Below are positions 42,515 through 54,518 of a stretch of 64,000 nucleotides of DNA, piece by piece (positions within the stretch are counted from its first letter, which is position 1; every line of letters starts with the position of its first letter). The DNA comes from Chlorobium sp. N1. GTDB lineage: Bacteria > Bacteroidota > Chlorobiia > Chlorobiales > Chlorobiaceae. The notes beneath the pieces were generated by a model that saw only the letters and a program-made list of their open reading frames with translations, did not search any database and was not told the DNA's origin. The DNA lies in assembly GCF_004332115.1 (NCBI RefSeq), contig NZ_SJPA01000006.1, forward strand, positions 47,146 through 111,145. Reading direction: 5' to 3'. Both the position numbers and the translations under genes were made by a program.

Positions 42515-44305
42515 TCATGTTTTCCCGTTTGAAAAATCGGTGGCCATCGGAAGCGTCACGCTGAAGGTCGTACCGCGGTTGAGCCGCGAGCGGACCCTGA
42601 TGTCGCCCCGGTGGGCCAGGACGATGTGCTTGACGATCGAAAGGCCGAGGCCGGTGCCGCCGAGCTCGCGGGAACGGGCCTTGTCGACGCGGTAGAAGCG
42701 CTCGAAGATCCTGCCGAGATCCTGCTGCGGAATGCCGCATCCGTTGTCCTCCACATCGAACTGCACCGAATCACCGGTACGGAACGCGCTGAACCGGATC
42801 CTGCCGGAGCCGGCGTCGACATACTTCACGGCGTTGTCGAGCAGGTTGCGCACGACGATGCCGAGATAGGCCTCGTCGGCGTGGATGAGGGGAAGGCCCG
42901 GCGGGATGCTGACGTCGAGCTTCACCGCTTTTTTGGCGATCGCAGGCCCGAGCACCTCCATGGACTGGCCGACGACCCGGCCGAGGTCGACCGGAGCGAA
43001 GCTGTACTCGATGCGGCCGGACTCGATCCTGGAGAGATCGAGCACGTCGTTGACGAGCGCGGTGAGCTGCTCGCTCTCCTGCAGGATGATGCGAAGGAAA
43101 GCCTGCGCGTTCTCCGGATCGCCGAGGGCTCCGTCGAGCAACGTTTCGGCGTATCCCCTGATGCTGGTGAGCGGGGTGCGCAGTTCATGCGAGACGCTGG
43201 AGACGAAGTCGCGCCGGATCCGCTCGAGGTTGCGCAGGCGGGTGATGTCGTTGAGCACGAAAACGGAACCGTCGAACCCGCCATCCCGGATGACCGGCAT
43301 GGAGCTGACCTGCATGGTCCGCTCTCCCTTGACGGTCGTCACCACCATCTCCGACTTCACCACGGCCGTGCGCTCGCGGTGCACCCGCTCCATCATCCCC
43401 CGCAGGCCGGGGTCCTCGAGCATCGAAAGCGGCCGGGACTGGAACATCGCTCCACTGAGGCGGAACATGCGCGAGGCTGCGGGATTGAGCAGGATGATGT
43501 CGCCGGCGGCGTCGGTCACCACGATGGCCTCGCGGATTCCGGAGAACACCGCACGGTACCACTCCTCGCTCCGGCGCATCTTGCGGACCTCTTCCGACAT
43601 GAAGTTGCAGGCACGGGCAAGCATGCCGATCTCGTCGCGCCGATGCGCCGGGATGGAGCCGGAAAAGTCCCCGTGCATCCGCCGCTCGGCCATCTCGGCG
43701 ATACGGCGCAGCGGACGGGCGATGAAGAACGCGGTCAGCACCACGACGCCGAGCGAAAAGAGCAGGGCGAAAAAGAGTCCGCGCTCCATCTCCTTCTTGA
43801 TGCCCGCCTCGAAGGCCCGGATATCGTAGAGCGGCTTGGCGAAACGCAGCACCGCGAACGGGCGGGGAGAACCGACGGGAACTGCCATATAGAGCATCTG
43901 CTCCTTGATGGTGCTGCTGTACCGGGCATGCTCGCCGAAACTCGATGAGAGCGCCCCCTGCACCTCGGGCCGATCGGCGTGGTTTTGGATCCGCGAAAGC
44001 TTGTCGCGGTCGATGTAGGAGTCGCCGATGACCCGGCCGTCGACGGAAATGAGGGTAACCCGAAGATCGAGAATGGCACCGGTCCGGTCGGCCCAAAGAT
44101 CGGGATCGGCCTCCACCCGGGCACGCAGGGAGGCATCGTCGAGCATCTCGCGGTTCAGCGCGAGCTCCCGGCGCAGCTCGGCGCCGATGCTTGCATAGAG
44201 CACCTCGCGAAGCTGCCTGCCGAGCGCAAGGTAGCTGATGATGACGGAGATGAAGACGATCAGGCCGAAAACGGCACCGAGCCGGAAGGAAACCCTAGCC
44301 TGCAT
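42515..44305 (-). CDS. PhoR-like membrane sensor histidine kinase
   Basis: 596 residues: TM1 (about 9-29), a periplasmic sensor (about 30-170), TM2 (about 177-199), HAMP (about 200-252), PAS (about 258-365), HisKA with FVSSVSHELRTPLTSIRGYAE and HATPase (NLLDNAVKYV, DNGCGI, GTGLGLSIVKHIV). All catalytic boxes are intact. It overlaps the response regulator gene by 11 bp and precedes the MscS gene. The large periplasmic domain differs from classical PhoR, so the signal may not be phosphate. Confidence 0.92.
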   Translation of the reverse strand: MQARVSFRLGAVFGLIVFISVIISYLALGRQLREVLYASIGAELRRELALNREMLDDASLRARVEADPDLWADRTGAILDLRVTLISVDGRVIGDSYIDRDKLSRIQNHADRPEVQGALSSSFGEHARYSSTIKEQMLYMAVPVGSPRPFAVLRFAKPLYDIRAFEAGIKKEMERGLFFALLFSLGVVVLTAFFIARPLRRIAEMAERRMHGDFSGSIPAHRRDEIGMLARACNFMSEEVRKMRRSEEWYRAVFSGIREAIVVTDAAGDIILLNPAASRMFRLSGAMFQSRPLSMLEDPGLRGMMERVHRERTAVVKSEMVVTTVKGERTMQVSSMPVIRDGGFDGSVFVLNDITRLRNLERIRRDFVSSVSHELRTPLTSIRGYAETLLDGALGDPENAQAFLRIILQESEQLTALVNDVLDLSRIESGRIEYSFAPVDLGRVVGQSMEVLGPAIAKKAVKLDVSIPPGLPLIHADEAYLGIVVRNLLDNAVKYVDAGSGRIRFSAFRTGDSVQFDVEDNGCGIPQQDLGRIFERFYRVDKARSRELGGTGLGLSIVKHIVLAHRGDIRVRSRLNRGTTFSVTLPMATDFSNGKT

Positions 44306-45005
44306 CCGCCCCGTCCCCGTCTTCTTCGAACTTGTAGCCGAGCCCCCGGACCGTCTTGATCCTGGCGCCCGTCACCCCGAGCTTCTCACGGAGCCTGGTG
44401 ACATGGGTGTCGATGGTGCGGGTGTTGATGCTGCGGTCGACGTCCCAGACATCGCTGAGCAGCATCTCGCGCGACTGCGCCTGCCCCTTGCGCTTGAGGA
44501 GCGCGACGAGGAGCTTGAACTCCATCAGGGTCAGCACCAGCTCGCGGCCGTCGAGGGTGACGGCGTGGCGCGAGACATCGACATCGAGCGTGCCGGAACG
44601 CAGCGCGTCGCGGGAAACGCCGCCCTGGCGCCGGTCGCGTTTCAGCACCGCCCTGACGCGCAGCGTCAGCTCCCTCGGGCTGAATGGCTTGACCACGTAG
44701 TCGTCGATGCCGAGCTCGAAGCCGAGGATCTTGTCGATCTCCTCGCCCTTTGCCGTCAGCATGATGATGGGGATGTCCTTGTAGATCTGGTGCTGTCGGA
44801 TCTTGCGGCAGACGTCGAAGCCGTCGATGCCCGGCAGCATGATATCGAGCAGGATGAGATCGAAGCTGCGCTGCGAGAGCTGCTCGAAGGCGTCTTCGCC
44901 GTTTTCAGAATACTGGCATTTATATCCGGCCTTTTCCAGGTTGTATCCAACCAGTTTGGCCAGGTTGCGGTCGTCCTCCACAACGAGAATCAGCGGATCA
45001 GGCAT
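44295..45005 (-). CDS. OmpR/PhoB-family response regulator
   Basis: 236 residues: receiver domain (about 4-118; phosphoacceptor in LILLDIMLPGIDG, Lys in VVKPFSPREL) and a winged-helix DNA-binding domain (about 135-230; RSINTRTIDTHVTRLREKLG). PhoB-like in layout. First gene of the regulator-kinase-MscS unit; no clear Pho box is visible in the 76-bp upstream gap. Confidence 0.93.
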   Translation of the reverse strand: MPDPLILVVEDDRNLAKLVGYNLEKAGYKCQYSENGEDAFEQLSQRSFDLILLDIMLPGIDGFDVCRKIRQHQIYKDIPIIMLTAKGEEIDKILGFELGIDDYVVKPFSPRELTLRVRAVLKRDRRQGGVSRDALRSGTLDVDVSRHAVTLDGRELVLTLMEFKLLVALLKRKGQAQSREMLLSDVWDVDRSINTRTIDTHVTRLREKLGVTGARIKTVRGLGYKFEEDGDGADAG

Positions 45006-45081
45006 AAGAGGGGGGATGATTAGGTTCGCAGTCCAATGTACACATATTCCTCCGTTATCCCGCCACCCCGGCCCATGGACC

Positions 45082-46047
<966 letters not shown>

Positions 46048-46137
46048 ATATAGGAGTCTTTCCCGCCCTCTCGGTTGCGCACCACCACGGCCTGTCCGGT
46101 GCGGATCATGGATGAAAATATGGTTTGTCTGCATCAT

Positions 46138-49100
46138 ATGAAAACAATTACGGGCCAAGCCCCCCCGAGCTCCCTGCTTGTCAGAAAAAAAACCCGCTTC
46201 CTCACCGAAGCCGTCAGCGGTTCCGAACCGTTCGCCCTGCTCCTGAAGGCCCTCTCCCATGCCGGAGGGAAGAAAAATTCGGTAAAGGCATCGGGCATCC
46301 GCAGCTCGCTCGGGCCCGTTCTGGCCGCAGCCCTGCACGAAGCGTGCGAGGCTCCGGTGCTGGTGCTTGCCGGCGCCCAGTCCTTCGATCTCTACGACCA
46401 CGACCTCACGGCCCTCGCGCCCGGCGCTCCGGCCTGCAGCACCGCCGACGGCCTGCCGGCGGCCATCGCCGCGCTGCGCAACGGCGGCCGGCCGCTTATC
46501 CTCTCCTCCTTCGACGACCTGCGCACCCCGCTCTGCCGGCCGGAAGAGGCCGCCGGAAGGGTGTTCGCGATTGAAAAGGACCGGGACGCCGGCTATGAGG
46601 CCCTGAAAGGGTTCCTCGAGGAGAACCGCTTCGAACACCGCGAGTTCGTCGAAGATGAGGGAGAGTACTCCGTGCGCGGCTCCATCGTCGACGTCTTCCC
46701 CTACGGCACGCAGGAGCCGGTGCGCATCGAGTTCTTCGGCGACACCGTCACCTCCCTGCGCAGCTTCGACATCAACAGCCAGCTCTCCGGCCGGTCGCTC
46801 GCCTCGGCCGAACTGTCGGCGGACCTCGCAGACGGCGGGGAAGGTGCCGGCGCGACCATGCTCGACTACCTCCCCCCCGCAACACTCGTCATCGTCGACA
46901 GCCCTTCGGAACTCCTCGCCGAAGAGGACGGGGAACAGCTCGAAAACGCTCTCCGGCGCTTCACCCGCATCGAAACGGGGCCTGCCGCGGAGGACGCCGT
47001 CGACTTCGGCTCCAGCGAACAGATGAAGATCAACGCGAACTTCCGCATGTTCGCCACGAGGCTCAGCCGCGAAGGAACAGAACGCACGATCGTCTTCGCC
47101 GCATCGTCCGAACGCGAGGTCCGCGAGCTCGCCGACTTCCTCACCGAAGAAGCCGCTGAAGCCGGAGAAGAGACCCTCCGGGAGATCGCATGGGTGCCGG
47201 CCAACCTCCACAGCGGGTTCCGCTTCGGAAAGATCGACCTCTATACCGAAGCCGACATCTTCGGCAAGCTCCACTCACGCAGGGCGCGCAGGAAACGCAA
47301 GCTCAGGGGAATCTCGCTGAAAGACCTGCAGAAGCTGAAGGTCGGCGACCATGTCGTGCACGAGGACTACGGGGTGGGCATCTTCCGCTCGATGGAGAGC
47401 ATCACGGCAGGAGGTTCCGAGCAGGAGTGCGTGCTGGTGGAATACGAGGGTGGCGACCAGCTCTTCGTCAACGTCCAGAACATCAACCTGCTCTCCAAGT
47501 ACGCAGCGTCCGAAGGCTCGAAACCGATCCTCTCCAAGCTCGGCAGCCCGAAATGGGCGGCCAAGAAGGAGAAGGTCCGCTCGAAGATCCGCGACATCGC
47601 CATCAACCTCATCAAACTCTACGCCCAGCGCAAGATGCAGCCGGGCTTCGCCTTCGGCGAGGACTCCATCTTCATGCGCGAGTTCGAGTCCTCCTTCATC
47701 TTCGAGGAGACCCCCGACCAGCTCAAGACGATCGGAGAGGTGAAGAAGGACATGCAGGCCCCCCATCCGATGGACCGGCTCATCTGCGGCGACGCCGGGT
47801 TCGGCAAGACGGAGATCGCCATGCGGGCTGCCTTCAAGGCGGTCGAATCCAAAAAGCAGGTGGCCGTGCTCACCCCGACGACCATCCTCGCCCACCAGCA
47901 CCTCGAGACCTTCCGGAAACGCTTCGAGAACTTCCCCATCTCGATCGTCATCCTCAGCCGTTTCGTTTCGAGGGCCGAACAGAAGGAGGCCATCGAGCGG
48001 ATCGGCGAGGGCAAGGTCGACATCGTCATCGGCACGCACCGGCTCGTCTCGAAGGACGTCCGCTTCCGCGATCTCGGCCTGCTCGTCATCGACGAGGAAC
48101 AGCACTTCGGCGTGGAGGTCAAGGAGAAGCTGCGCGAACAGTTCCCCGGCGTCGACACCCTCACCATGTCGGCCACCCCCATCCCGAGGACCCTGCAGTT
48201 CTCCATGCTCGGCGCACGCGACCTCTCCATCGTCTCCACCCCTCCGAAGAACCGCCAGCCGGTCGAGACCGTCATCACCGACTTCGACGAGGAGCTGATA
48301 CGCTCGGCCATCGAACGCGAGATCTCTCGGGACGGGCAGGTCTTCTTCCTCCACAACCGGGTCGGCGGCCTCGAGGAGATGCAGCAGCGGCTGCGCAGCC
48401 TGGTCCCCCGGGCCCGCATCGTCTTCGCGCACGGCCAGATGCCGGCGCGCGAGCTCGAGAAGATCATGATGGACGTCATGCAGGGTGAGGCGGATGTGCT
48501 GATTTCGACCACCATCATCGGCTCCGGCATCGACATCTCCAACGCCAATACCATCATCATCAACCGCGCCGACATGTTCGGGCTCTCCGACCTCTACCAG
48601 CTCCGCGGAAGGGTCGGGCGCAGCGACCGCAAGGCGCACTGCTACCTGGTCACCCCTCCCCTGCACACCCTCAAGCGCGAGGCCGTCCAGCGCCTGGCCG
48701 TCATCGAAAGCTTCACCGAGCTGGGATCGGGCTTCTCCATCGCCCTGCGCGACCTCGACATCCGCGGCGCAGGCAACCTGCTCGGAGCCGAACAGTCCGG
48801 CTACATCCACGACCTCGGCTTCGACCTCTACCAGAAGATGCTCGAAGAGACGGTCGCCGAACTCAAGTCGGGCGACTTCAGCCACCTCTTCACCGGCGAG
48901 ACACGGCCCGCCCTCCCGGAAAAGCCGACCGACATGGCCTTCTCGTTCGACGCGCTCATTCCCGAACACTACCTTGCGGCCACGCACGAGCGCTTCATGT
49001 TCTACGAAAAGATCTCCCGGGCATCGGGCGCCGCGGAGGTCGACGCCATCGGCCGGGAGCTCCGCGACCGGTTCGGCCCCATGCCCGAAGAGGTCCAGAC

Positions 49101-49434
49101 CCTCCTGCTCCTCACGAAGCTCAAGCTCACAGCCTCGCCGCTCGGGCTCGAAAAGATCGACCTGCAGCCGAAAACCGCAACGCTCTTCCTCCCCGAAGCG
49201 AAGGAGGAGGGCCCACTGGCGGGAAGGGCGTTCCTGCAGCACCTCTTCACCGCCGTGCAGGAGCCCGTACTCGAACCCTATGCACCGGCGTTCAGCTTCG
49301 AGAAGAAGATGAAGCTCGTCCTCCACCACCCGGCAGGAGCCGACACGGCGCCCCCGGCGCTGCTGCGCCGATACACAGGGCTTCTACAAGAACTCGAAAG
49401 CGCTGCAGAAAAAGAGAGCGCCGCATCGAACTGA
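46138..49434 (+). CDS. mfd: transcription-repair coupling factor
   Basis: 1098 residues from the ATG at 46138 (an in-frame ATG at 46108 is an alternative). In order: UvrB-homology domains, RNA-polymerase-interaction domain ([18 protein letters not shown]), translocase with Walker [17 protein letters not shown] and box DEEQHFGV, RecG-like TRG motif region and the C-terminal regulatory domain. It removes stalled RNA polymerase at lesions and recruits UvrA. Its length is close to the usual 1150. Confidence 0.96.
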   Translation: MKTITGQAPPSSLLVRKKTRFLTEAVSGSEPFALLLKALSHAGGKKNSVKASGIRSSLGPVLAAALHEACEAPVLVLAGAQSFDLYDHDLTALAPGAPACSTADGLPAAIAALRNGGRPLILSSFDDLRTPLCRPEEAAGRVFAIEKDRDAGYEALKGFLEENRFEHREFVEDEGEYSVRGSIVDVFPYGTQEPVRIEFFGDTVTSLRSFDINSQLSGRSLASAELSADLADGGEGAGATMLDYLPPATLVIVDSPSELLAEEDGEQLENALRRFTRIETGPAAEDAVDFGSSEQMKINANFRMFATRLSREGTERTIVFAASSEREVRELADFLTEEAAEAGEETLREIAWVPANLHSGFRFGKIDLYTEADIFGKLHSRRARRKRKLRGISLKDLQKLKVGDHVVHEDYGVGIFRSMESITAGGSEQECVLVEYEGGDQLFVNVQNINLLSKYAASEGSKPILSKLGSPKWAAKKEKVRSKIRDIAINLIKLYAQRKMQPGFAFGEDSIFMREFESSFIFEETPDQLKTIGEVKKDMQAPHPMDRLICGDAGFGKTEIAMRAAFKAVESKKQVAVLTPTTILAHQHLETFRKRFENFPISIVILSRFVSRAEQKEAIERIGEGKVDIVIGTHRLVSKDVRFRDLGLLVIDEEQHFGVEVKEKLREQFPGVDTLTMSATPIPRTLQFSMLGARDLSIVSTPPKNRQPVETVITDFDEELIRSAIEREISRDGQVFFLHNRVGGLEEMQQRLRSLVPRARIVFAHGQMPARELEKIMMDVMQGEADVLISTTIIGSGIDISNANTIIINRADMFGLSDLYQLRGRVGRSDRKAHCYLVTPPLHTLKREAVQRLAVIESFTELGSGFSIALRDLDIRGAGNLLGAEQSGYIHDLGFDLYQKMLEETVAELKSGDFSHLFTGETRPALPEKPTDMAFSFDALIPEHYLAATHERFMFYEKISRASGAAEVDAIGRELRDRFGPMPEEVQTLLLLTKLKLTASPLGLEKIDLQPKTATLFLPEAKEEGPLAGRAFLQHLFTAVQEPVLEPYAPAFSFEKKMKLVLHHPAGADTAPPALLRRYTGLLQELESAAEKESAASN

Positions 49435-49523
49435 TCGGGCCGCCGCCGCGCAACTTTTTGCGGCCGGCGGCGGGTTAGGGTCTCTATTGGATCATACTGC
49501 ATGAACAATAGACCATATACCCC

Positions 49524-50105
49524 ATGAAAATCATCATAAACGACCGCGAACACGAAGCTGAACAGGGCGAACGCCTGATAGATGTCGCACGCCGCGGACA
49601 CGCGCACATCGGCTACTTCTGCGGCGGCAACGCAGCTTGCCAGACCTGCTACGTCACCGTCCTCGAGGGCGCCGAGCTGCTCTCTGCTCCGGGGGAGCCG
49701 GAAAAAGCGATGCTTTCGGCGCGTCTGCTTGAGGAGGGGACCAGGATGGCCTGCCTGGCCACCATCGAAAAACCCGGCACCATCCGCCTGCTCTCCGCCG
49801 TTGAAGAGGTACGGAGAATGGCCGCATCCGATCCGCTGCAGCTTCCGGCCTACTCGGCCAAGATGGGCTGGGAGGCCCTCGTCGCCCTGCCGGCGACCAT
49901 CGCCATGCAGATCGGCCGCACCATCGAAGGACACTTCAACCCGATCGCCATCCTCCAGGACATGGCCGGAGCGGTGGCGGGAGCCATTGAGCTGGCCGGG
50001 CACATGCTCTTCGGAGCAGGGAGCGACGGGAAAGGGTGCGCTGAAGACTGCGCCAGAGAGGAACGCGGCAGCCGGACGAAAGAGGATACGCGCTCGGCAG
50101 CCTGA
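49524..50105 (+). CDS. chlorosome envelope [2Fe-2S] protein, CsmI/CsmJ/CsmX family (first of pair)
   Basis: 193 residues. An adrenodoxin-like N-terminal domain has Cys33, Cys39, Cys42 (CGGNAACQTC) and Cys77, the [2Fe-2S] ligand pattern. The C-terminal half (about 105-165) is hydrophobic and resembles the envelope-anchoring part of other Csm proteins (YSAKMGWEALVALP). Such proteins sit in the chlorosome envelope and are thought to quench or redox-gate energy transfer under oxygen. It is shorter than its neighbour. Close to crtH, ald and the second csm gene. Confidence 0.85.
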   Translation: MKIIINDREHEAEQGERLIDVARRGHAHIGYFCGGNAACQTCYVTVLEGAELLSAPGEPEKAMLSARLLEEGTRMACLATIEKPGTIRLLSAVEEVRRMAASDPLQLPAYSAKMGWEALVALPATIAMQIGRTIEGHFNPIAILQDMAGAVAGAIELAGHMLFGAGSDGKGCAEDCAREERGSRTKEDTRSAA

Positions 50106-50247
50106 AGAAAGCGGCATGCCGGCAGAAGAAGGAAAATCTCCGCCGGTGGGGCGTGCGGTGAAATTGATTATATTTTCCCTGACGCCCCCATGAAGTGAAG
50201 CCTCGAGAAAGGAACGGATCCGGAACCGACAAACACAGGAAGCAGCC

Positions 50248-50928
50248 ATGAACATCTACGTGAACGACAGGGCCTGCCAGGCCGAAACGGGGGATCTCCT
50301 CCTCAGCGTCGCCCAGCACAACAAAAGCCACATCGGCTACATCTGCGGAGGCAACGGCATATGCCAGTCCTGCTTCGTCTATGTGCAGGAAGGCATGGAG
50401 CACCTCTCGCCCCTGAGCGAGGTTGAGAAAGCCTGCATTTCCGACAAGCTCCTTGCAGAGGGCGGAAGGCTCGCATGCCAGACGGTCATCACCGGCGAAG
50501 GCACCGTACGGGTCCTCACCCGCGCCGAGAACCTCCGACGCATCGTGCTCGGCCTCAACGTCCCGGGCTTCATCACCTACGCCCAGACCATCGGCTACAA
50601 CGTCCTCCACCAGCTGCCCTCCTGCGCCTCCTCGGCCGTCGACAGGGTCAGGAAGGGAGAGCTCAGCCCGGCCGAATCGCTCCGAAAGATCGGCAACGGC
50701 CTCGGCTACGCATCGCTCTTCGCTTCGTCAAGCTTCATGGAGACCTTCTCCTTCGTGCAGCTCCCGATCTCGATGGCGGCGGGCGGAGTGAAGGGTCTCT
50801 ACGACATGGCCTCCGACACGCTCTGCAGCGTGACCGGCGGCTCGCTGCACCTTCCCGGCGGCACCTGCCGGAGCCACACTCCCCGGGAAGAGGCCACGGT
50901 CCATACGGTAACAATCTCCGGGCGCTGA
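50248..50928 (+). CDS. chlorosome envelope [2Fe-2S] protein, CsmI/CsmJ/CsmX family (second of pair)
   Basis: 226 residues, closest in length to CsmJ. The same ligand set at identical residue numbers: Cys33, Cys39, Cys42 (CGGNGICQSC) and Cys77. The C-terminal membrane-interacting region spans about 105-190 (ASLFASSSFMETFSFVQLPIS). The 142-bp gap from the first gene suggests its own promoter or processing. The assignment to CsmI, CsmJ or CsmX individually is not certain. Confidence 0.88.
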   Translation: MNIYVNDRACQAETGDLLLSVAQHNKSHIGYICGGNGICQSCFVYVQEGMEHLSPLSEVEKACISDKLLAEGGRLACQTVITGEGTVRVLTRAENLRRIVLGLNVPGFITYAQTIGYNVLHQLPSCASSAVDRVRKGELSPAESLRKIGNGLGYASLFASSSFMETFSFVQLPISMAAGGVKGLYDMASDTLCSVTGGSLHLPGGTCRSHTPREEATVHTVTISGR

Positions 50929-50954
50929 ACGGCGCCCGCCATCCCCTGCTAGAG

Positions 50955-52193
50955 ATGGGCTACACCTCCGACATGGGCGGCATCGAGTACGAACTCGGCG
51001 TCAAGACCCTCGAACGCTGGCTCCTGAAGCCTGAGAAAACGATGAACATCGTCATGGGCATCCCGAGGGAGCGGACCCAGGACGAACGACGGGTGGCCAT
51101 CTCTCCGGCCGGCGTACAGATTCTCACGGAACAGGGCGTCAGGGTAATCGTGGAGACGGGTGCGGGAAAGTACTGCAACTTCACCGACCGTGACTACAGC
51201 GAGGCCGGAGCCGCGATCGCAGAGAGTGCGGAGGAGCTCTGGCGGGATTCGAACCTCATCGTGAAGGTCGCGCCTCCACGCCCCGAAGAGCTGCCGCTCT
51301 TCATGCCGGGCCAGATGCTCATCTCCGCCCTCCACCTCGGCACCCTCTCGGAGAACCTCCTGAAGACCCTCATAGAGAAAAACGTCACGGCGCTGGCCTT
51401 CGAGTTCATCGAGACCCGCGACGGGGAGCTTCCGATCGTGCGGACCCTCTCGGAGATCGCCGGATCGCTGGCCGTGCAGACCGCGGCCAAGTATCTCGAA
51501 AGCGGCTACGGCGGCAGCGGCATCCTCCTCGGAGGCATCGCCGGCGTACCTCCTGCCCACATCACCATCATCGGAGCCGGCACGGTCGGGCTCTTCGCCG
51601 CGCAGGACGCGCTCGGCCTCGGCGCGCAGGTCACGGTGATCGACAAGGAGATCAACCGCCTGAGGCGGTTCGAGGCCTTCTTCAACCGCCATCTGGTCAC
51701 GGCGATCGCCAACGACCACTACATAGCCGAACTGGCCCGGACCTCGGACGTGATGATCGGGGCGCTCAGCCCCAAGCAGAAGGTGCAGACCCCGCCGGTC
51801 AGCGAGGCCGTGGTGAAGACGATGAAGCCGGGATCGGTCATCGTCGACGTCTCTATCGACCAGGGAGCCTGCTTCGCCACGAGCCGGCACACCTCGCACA
51901 CCAACCCCATCTACGTCAAGCACGGCGTGACCCACTACTGCGTGCCGAACATCCCCTCCGCCGTCGCAAAGACGGCATCCTTCGCCCTGACCAACACGCT
52001 CCTGCCGTTCCTGCTCAAGATGACGGAGCACGAAACCGTCTCCGACATCCTCTGGAAGAGCCACAGCCTCCGCAAAGGCACCTATATCTACAGGGGATAC
52101 GTCACGCGCAGGATCCTCGAGGGGCTCACCCCCTTCCCCTACCGCGAAATCGACATGCTGCTGGCCTCCTCCGGCAGGGCCATGCCCTCCTGA
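50955..52193 (+). CDS. alanine dehydrogenase/PNT-family protein, long type
   Basis: 412 residues if it starts at 50955, or 383 from the inner ATG at 51042. The N-terminal extension before [20 protein letters not shown] is known from related Bacteroidetes enzymes, so the longer start is favoured. The nucleotide-binding motif is [21 protein letters not shown], and [21 protein letters not shown] is the active-site segment. It is either a second alanine dehydrogenase or a related amino-acid/NAD enzyme. It lies 26 bp after the second csm gene and 7 bp from convergent crtH. Confidence 0.85.
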   Translation: MGYTSDMGGIEYELGVKTLERWLLKPEKTMNIVMGIPRERTQDERRVAISPAGVQILTEQGVRVIVETGAGKYCNFTDRDYSEAGAAIAESAEELWRDSNLIVKVAPPRPEELPLFMPGQMLISALHLGTLSENLLKTLIEKNVTALAFEFIETRDGELPIVRTLSEIAGSLAVQTAAKYLESGYGGSGILLGGIAGVPPAHITIIGAGTVGLFAAQDALGLGAQVTVIDKEINRLRRFEAFFNRHLVTAIANDHYIAELARTSDVMIGALSPKQKVQTPPVSEAVVKTMKPGSVIVDVSIDQGACFATSRHTSHTNPIYVKHGVTHYCVPNIPSAVAKTASFALTNTLLPFLLKMTEHETVSDILWKSHSLRKGTYIYRGYVTRRILEGLTPFPYREIDMLLASSGRAMPS

Positions 52194-52200
52194 GAAGAAG

Positions 52201-53724
52201 CTACTCGAGGGGCCGGAGCGGCCGTCCGAGCCGTGAGGCGACGAGCGAGGCGCACGACACCCCGGAATAGGTCACGGCAATCACCCCCTGGCCCGGGAAG
52301 GTGCTGTCCCCGACGGCGAAAAGGCTCTTCACCGGCGTCCGGTTCTGCGGCTTCAGAAGAATGTTCCGGCCGGGTTTCAGGAGCGGTCCGTAGGAGCCGT
52401 GCCGACGGGCGAGCCACCGCTCGTGGGTCAAGGGAGAAGCCGAGACCTTCACCTTCACCGCCCCGCCGATGCCGGGCATGAGCCTCTCCAGGCGCGCGAC
52501 GAGCTCCGAGGCCATCTCCTGCTTGCGCCGGCGGTACCCTTCGCTTCCCCGCTCGAGCCCCTTCCAGCGCTCCGCACGGTCGGTGACGAACGCATGCACC
52601 ACATGATGCCCTTCGGGAGCGAGCGACGGGTCGAGCAGGCTCGGGACCGAACAGTAGAGCGTCCCGCCGGGGCGCTGGTACCCCTCCCACCCGTCGACCT
52701 GCACGTGGTGGACCTCCGTCCCCTCCGGCACGCAGCGGCCTTCGACGCCGAGATAGAGCTGGAACCAGCTCGGAGCCTCGATGAAGCGACTCTCCTCCAC
52801 CCTCAGGCGGGAATCGTCGAGGAGGCTGTTGAAGGTGTCCCATATGGTGGCATTGGAGATCACCGCCCGGGCGCAGAGCTCCGAGCCGTCGGCAAGGCGT
52901 ACCCCGACGGCCCGGCCACCTTCGGTGAGGATCCGCTCGACCCTCGCCCCGTAACGGATCCGGCCTCCGAACTTCCCGAACCCTTCGACGAGGGCTTCGG
53001 GGATCGAGCCCGATCCTCCAAGCGGGTAGTTGATCCCGCCGTGGTGGCGGTCGGCAAGGCAGATTCCGGCGTTGACGAGCGGGGTCGCCGTGGCGTCCTG
53101 CAGGGCCCAGGCGTAGGCCTCGATATCGAAAAAGCGCAGCAGCTCCGGATCGCTGACATGGCGGCGGGCGGCCCGGCCCATCGAGCGGAGGGTCTTCAGG
53201 GCCAGCGCCCCGGTCTTCAGCGGATGCGAGGCCCCGACGGAAAGGAGGTGCCGGGGATCTTCGAGAGAACCGGCCGGCAGGGCGCTGAGGATGTCGTAGA
53301 CCGACTCGAGCTCACGGTAGAACCGGCCGATCCCCTCCGCCTCGTGCGGAAACGCCTCGGTGAGCTCCCCGAGGAATCGATCCCGGTGGAAATGCGCGCG
53401 GATGTCGAGCCCACCGGGCAGGTGGTAGTGGATCTGCACGAGATCGGGCACCGAGGGAACCTCCACGCCGAGCCGGCGGAACACCCTCGTATGGAGGTTG
53501 AGCGTACCGCTCCGGCCGTTTTCGGCGAACCCGTAGAACACCGAGGCACCGGCGTCGAATGTGTAGCCCTCCCGCCGGAACGACGAGCAGCTGCCGCCGG
53601 GGTGGCGGCTCTGCTCGAGGCAGAGAACCCTGAACCCCCTTTCCTGGAGCAGGGCGGCGGCGGTCAGTCCGCCGATGCCGGCACCGATGACGAGGACGTC
53701 GAAAGCCGCATCGCAATCATTCAT
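52201..53724 (-). CDS. crtH: carotenoid cis-trans isomerase (prolycopene isomerase), CrtH type
   Basis: 507 residues with an FAD dinucleotide-binding motif VLVIGAGIGGLTAAALLQERG at the N-terminus and the C-terminal GDSTFPGQGVIAVTYSGVSCA. It belongs to the CrtISO/phytoene-desaturase-like flavoproteins that convert poly-cis lycopene to the all-trans form, required for chlorobactene and isorenieratene. The neighbourhood with chlorosome genes supports this over a generic amine oxidase. It is divergent from the ECF sigma gene. Confidence 0.88.
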   Translation of the reverse strand: MNDCDAAFDVLVIGAGIGGLTAAALLQERGFRVLCLEQSRHPGGSCSSFRREGYTFDAGASVFYGFAENGRSGTLNLHTRVFRRLGVEVPSVPDLVQIHYHLPGGLDIRAHFHRDRFLGELTEAFPHEAEGIGRFYRELESVYDILSALPAGSLEDPRHLLSVGASHPLKTGALALKTLRSMGRAARRHVSDPELLRFFDIEAYAWALQDATATPLVNAGICLADRHHGGINYPLGGSGSIPEALVEGFGKFGGRIRYGARVERILTEGGRAVGVRLADGSELCARAVISNATIWDTFNSLLDDSRLRVEESRFIEAPSWFQLYLGVEGRCVPEGTEVHHVQVDGWEGYQRPGGTLYCSVPSLLDPSLAPEGHHVVHAFVTDRAERWKGLERGSEGYRRRKQEMASELVARLERLMPGIGGAVKVKVSASPLTHERWLARRHGSYGPLLKPGRNILLKPQNRTPVKSLFAVGDSTFPGQGVIAVTYSGVSCASLVASRLGRPLRPLE

Positions 53725-53853
53725 GGGGGGTAAGTTTAAGGGTGGACAGGGGACCTGGCTGAAAACAAATCATTTAATTTTATTTATTTTAACCATTGAG
53801 AGCAAATTGCAGATTCCCAGAAACGATTTCTGAACCAGGAAGACCGAACCCAC

Positions 53854-54483
53854 ATGAGCAGAACAGAGCAGATCCGCAAAAGCTCCCCCGAACAGAAAAA
53901 AAACGCACTCAGCCCCGAAGAACAGAAAAAACAGTCGGAATTCCAGCAGGAGGCCGTCGTCCACCTCAACGCGCTCTACAACTACGCGCTGCACCTGACG
54001 ATGAACCCCGACGACGCCAACGACCTGGTACAGGAAACCTACCTCAAGGCCTATAAATTCTTCAGCTCGTTCGAGCGGGGAACAAACTGCAAGGCATGGC
54101 TGTTCAAAATCCTGAAAAACAACTACATCAACCGTTTCCGCAAGAATTCTAGGGAGCCCGGAAAAGTTGATTACGACCTGATAAAGGATTTTTACCATAC
54201 CATCAAGGATACCCGCAGGGATTCGAGCGAAACGGAAACCGACTATTTCCACACCCTGCTGCATGAAGAGGTCTATACGGCCCTGCAGTCGCTCCCCGAA
54301 GAGTTCCGGGAGGTCATTCAGCTCTGCGACATCGAAGGGTTCACCTACGAAGAAATAGCCAACATGGTCGAAAGCCCCATCGGCACAGTCCGCTCCAGAC
54401 TCTACCGCGGCCGCAAGCTGCTGCGTGAGCAGCTCGAGGGGTATGCGAAAAAGTTCGGCTTCAACACCGATACCGCCAGATAG
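53854..54483 (+). CDS. ECF sigma factor (SigR/RpoE type)
   Basis: 209 residues with sigma region 2 (about 40-110; [20 protein letters not shown]) and region 4 (about 135-195; [41 protein letters not shown]). A ~35-residue charged N-terminal extension precedes it. It is followed after 35 bp by its probable zinc-finger anti-sigma, the layout of redox-responsive SigR/RsrA pairs. It likely controls a thiol or oxidative-stress regulon. Confidence 0.93.
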   Translation: MSRTEQIRKSSPEQKKNALSPEEQKKQSEFQQEAVVHLNALYNYALHLTMNPDDANDLVQETYLKAYKFFSSFERGTNCKAWLFKILKNNYINRFRKNSREPGKVDYDLIKDFYHTIKDTRRDSSETETDYFHTLLHEEVYTALQSLPEEFREVIQLCDIEGFTYEEIANMVESPIGTVRSRLYRGRKLLREQLEGYAKKFGFNTDTAR

Positions 54484-54518
54484 CGCACAACACCCATACA
54501 GACACAACCCAACCATCT

